Made by a program: the position numbers and the translations under genes. This document shows, piece after piece, positions 62,323 to 64,000 of a stretch of DNA of 64,000 nucleotides. This stretch comes from Melioribacter sp051488665. GTDB taxonomy: Bacteria; Bacteroidota; Ignavibacteria; Ignavibacteriales; Melioribacteraceae. Position 1 is the first letter of the stretch; the number at the start of each line of letters is the position of its first letter. The stretch lies in assembly GCF_051488665.1 (NCBI RefSeq), contig NZ_JBPSEG010000012.1:1-64000 (forward strand), in the 5' to 3' direction. The notes under the pieces are model-generated. The model did not search any database, was not told where the DNA came from, and saw nothing but the letters and a program-made list of their open reading frames with translations.

Positions 62323-64000
62323 ATGAGCAAAATCTCAGAAAAACTTGCAGTAGAAAAACCGGTTACTGGCTGGCTTGAACTTATTGGTTGGGAATACAAA
62401 ACAAGTGAAGAACTTCAAACCTACAAGCGCCCTCTTTCCAATCCAATTTTAGAGCAAGTCCTTATTTCCAAAATTATGGCAATAAACTCCATTGAAGAAG
62501 AAGACGCAAAAAAAGCTTATGACATCTTAGTTCAGAATCTCAATAATCCTAGCCCAATAGACGGAAACGAGAAATTCTTAGAACGCCTTGTTGAAGGAAC
62601 AACACTTACAATAAATGAAGAAGACAAAGACATTTATTACATCGACTTTAATGAAATCTGGAATAACAGTTTTTGGGTAACACGTCAATATTGGGTACAA
62701 GGTTATAAAATAGTTAAGGTAGATATTGTCTGCTTGGTAAATGGTATTCCTCTCGTTCCAATAGAAGCAAAAACGAGTTCAAAAAAAGGTACAAATTGGT
62801 TAGAAGGAGTTAGACAGTTTTCAACCTATGCAATACGTGCCGTTAAATTATTCCAAACTCATCTCTTTGGTGTTGCGTGTAATGGTCATTTAACCAAATA
62901 CGGTATTCCCGGTTCATCCGCAGCATATTTTTTTGAATGGAAAGATTCCTCAATTGATATAAGTGCACCCAACCCAATAATAGATAAACCAACAGAAAAT
63001 GTTAAATTCAAAGAAGAAGAAGGTCAATACTTTCTTGATATTCCGCATTATGAAAAGATGAAATTTGGTATTGTCGGGTTAATGCAGCCCGCTCGTATTC
63101 TAGATATTCTTCAGAACTTTATTGTTTTTGAAAGAACCGATGACAGCGGTATTGTCAAGAAAGTTGCTCGTTATCAACAGCTTCGTGCTGCAAATAAAAT
63201 TGTTAAACGTGTAGTTGAAGATGATCTTAAAACCGGTATAATTTGGCATACACAAGGTTCCGGTAAAAGCCTTACTATGCTATACACAGCTTATAAATTA
63301 CGCAACCACGATAAACTGAAAGACCCAACAGTTTATATAGTTATTGACAGAAAAGATTTAGTTAACCAGCTTAGTGGAACTTTTGAAGATTGTGATTTCC
63401 CGAATACTTCTAAACCTACAAGTATCTCGCAGCTTCGCGCAAAGATTAAAGACAAACCTTCTGAAGTTATTATTTCAACTGTTCAGAAATTTGATTCTCT
63501 TGGTGATGAAGTTGACGATCGGGATAATATAATTGTACTTATTGATGAAGCACATAGAACGCAGTATGGTGATTTTCACAGTGAATTGATGCGTGTTTTA
63601 CCTAACGCTCGCCGTTTCGCTTTCACCGGCACCCCTATTCTAAAAACAACTCAAACATTTCGTGATTACCTTGATAGATATAAAATTAAAGAAGCTATTG
63701 AAGATGGTGCTACTGTTCCTGTCCACTACACCTTTGGCCCTCAAAAATGGCAATTGGATAAAGATAAGATTAAGGAAGGGTGGGAAAATATAACAGCAGA
63801 GCTCACCGAAGATCAAACAAATATTGTTGCAAGGCAAGTTCAACCTTGGAAGGTCTTCCTCAAACACCCCGATCGTATAAAGGCTTTATCCGAAGACATT
63901 GCAAAAGACTTTCGTGAATCGGTCGAACCAAATGGTTTCAAAGCTCAAATTGTTGCTTGTGATAAAGAAGCCTGTGTTCTTTATTATAATGAGTTAACTA
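62323..64000 (+). CDS. hsdR: type I restriction endonuclease subunit, cut by the window edge
   Basis: The first 559 codons of a frame that runs off the right edge. N-terminal nuclease domain with the PD-(D/E)XK pattern (VDIVCLVNGIPLVPIEAK, Asp and Glu-x-Lys), then the DNA translocase: nucleotide loop HTQGSGKSLTM, DEAH box (LIDEAHRTQ), and FTGTPI. HsdR moves DNA using ATP and cuts away from the site recognised by HsdS. The ATG at 62323 follows an AT-rich leader with no strong ribosome-binding site. Confidence 0.95.
   Translation, partial: MSKISEKLAVEKPVTGWLELIGWEYKTSEELQTYKRPLSNPILEQVLISKIMAINSIEEEDAKKAYDILVQNLNNPSPIDGNEKFLERLVEGTTLTINEEDKDIYYIDFNEIWNNSFWVTRQYWVQGYKIVKVDIVCLVNGIPLVPIEAKTSSKKGTNWLEGVRQFSTYAIRAVKLFQTHLFGVACNGHLTKYGIPGSSAAYFFEWKDSSIDISAPNPIIDKPTENVKFKEEEGQYFLDIPHYEKMKFGIVGLMQPARILDILQNFIVFERTDDSGIVKKVARYQQLRAANKIVKRVVEDDLKTGIIWHTQGSGKSLTMLYTAYKLRNHDKLKDPTVYIVIDRKDLVNQLSGTFEDCDFPNTSKPTSISQLRAKIKDKPSEVIISTVQKFDSLGDEVDDRDNIIVLIDEAHRTQYGDFHSELMRVLPNARRFAFTGTPILKTTQTFRDYLDRYKIKEAIEDGATVPVHYTFGPQKWQLDKDKIKEGWENITAELTEDQTNIVARQVQPWKVFLKHPDRIKALSEDIAKDFRESVEPNGFKAQIVACDKEACVLYYNELT

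Overview
The window looks like chromosome of a member of the Ignavibacteria (Bacteroidota/Chlorobi group), probably Melioribacter-like. The main sign is that six secreted proteins end in a C-terminal sorting-type domain; five of them carry the characteristic PNPFNPST motif, as in type IX secretion cargo of this lineage. PorV-like outer-membrane proteins, a TonB receptor with a carboxypeptidase-regulatory N-terminus and an AT-rich composition agree. There is no rRNA, no complete tRNA and no CRISPR array. The assignment rests on motif recognition, not on a database search.

Region 1 (1-11.3 kb) is ordinary chromosome: a small secreted protein, a histidine kinase whose multi-span sensor part appears broken, a receiver protein with Glu in place of the phospho-acceptor Asp, a leftward cluster (sugar nucleotidyltransferase, metK, ahcY), a nitroreductase, a LamG-type protein, and an aminotransferase/pckA pair. 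A GIY-YIG protein and a strange tRNA-Asp-like remnant follow.

Region 2 (11.7-36.6 kb) is a very large leftward array for alginate use. A GntR/FCD regulator and a TonB receptor are each preceded by the same candidate operator. Then come a large secreted protein, a PorV/PorQ-like protein, an outer-membrane barrel, two beta-helix proteins, two PL6-type alginate lyases, a PL17-type oligoalginate lyase, a heparinase II/III-fold lyase, a KdgF-like cupin, an MFS uronate transporter, a DEH-reductase-like SDR, KDPG aldolase and KDG kinase. The path that follows is: polymer cut outside the cell, oligomers imported, monomers linearised to DEH, reduced to KDG, phosphorylated to KDPG, cleaved to pyruvate and glyceraldehyde-3-phosphate. 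No SusD is present.

Region 3 (36.7-37.4 kb) is a junction. Two tandem units of [tRNA-Asp 3' fragment, terminator, GIY-YIG gene] abut a tyrosine integrase gene, so this looks like the left attachment site of an integrated island.

Region 4 (37.4-51.8 kb) is a metal-resistance cargo: two cation diffusion facilitators, small metal-associated proteins, a His-rich secreted protein, DUF302, a Spy/CpxP-like protein, a P-II protein, a CusA/CzcA-CusB-TolC efflux set, a Cys-rich exported protein and an ArsR/CadC repressor with a perfect 20-bp palindromic operator. It ends at the 3' remnant of a second integrase, broken by a 19-nt palindrome-bearing insertion.

Region 5 (51.8-56.1 kb) is a small replicating-type element: Cys-rich protein, primase-helicase, tyrosine integrase and an excisionase-like HTH protein.

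Region 6 (56.2-64 kb) is defence cargo. A QueC-like PP-loop protein is translationally coupled to an unrecognised 260-aa protein that begins Met-Gly-His, a pair I regard as the best candidate for an undescribed system. Divergent from it is a type I restriction-modification locus (hsdM, hsdS, hsdR), with hsdR running off the right edge.
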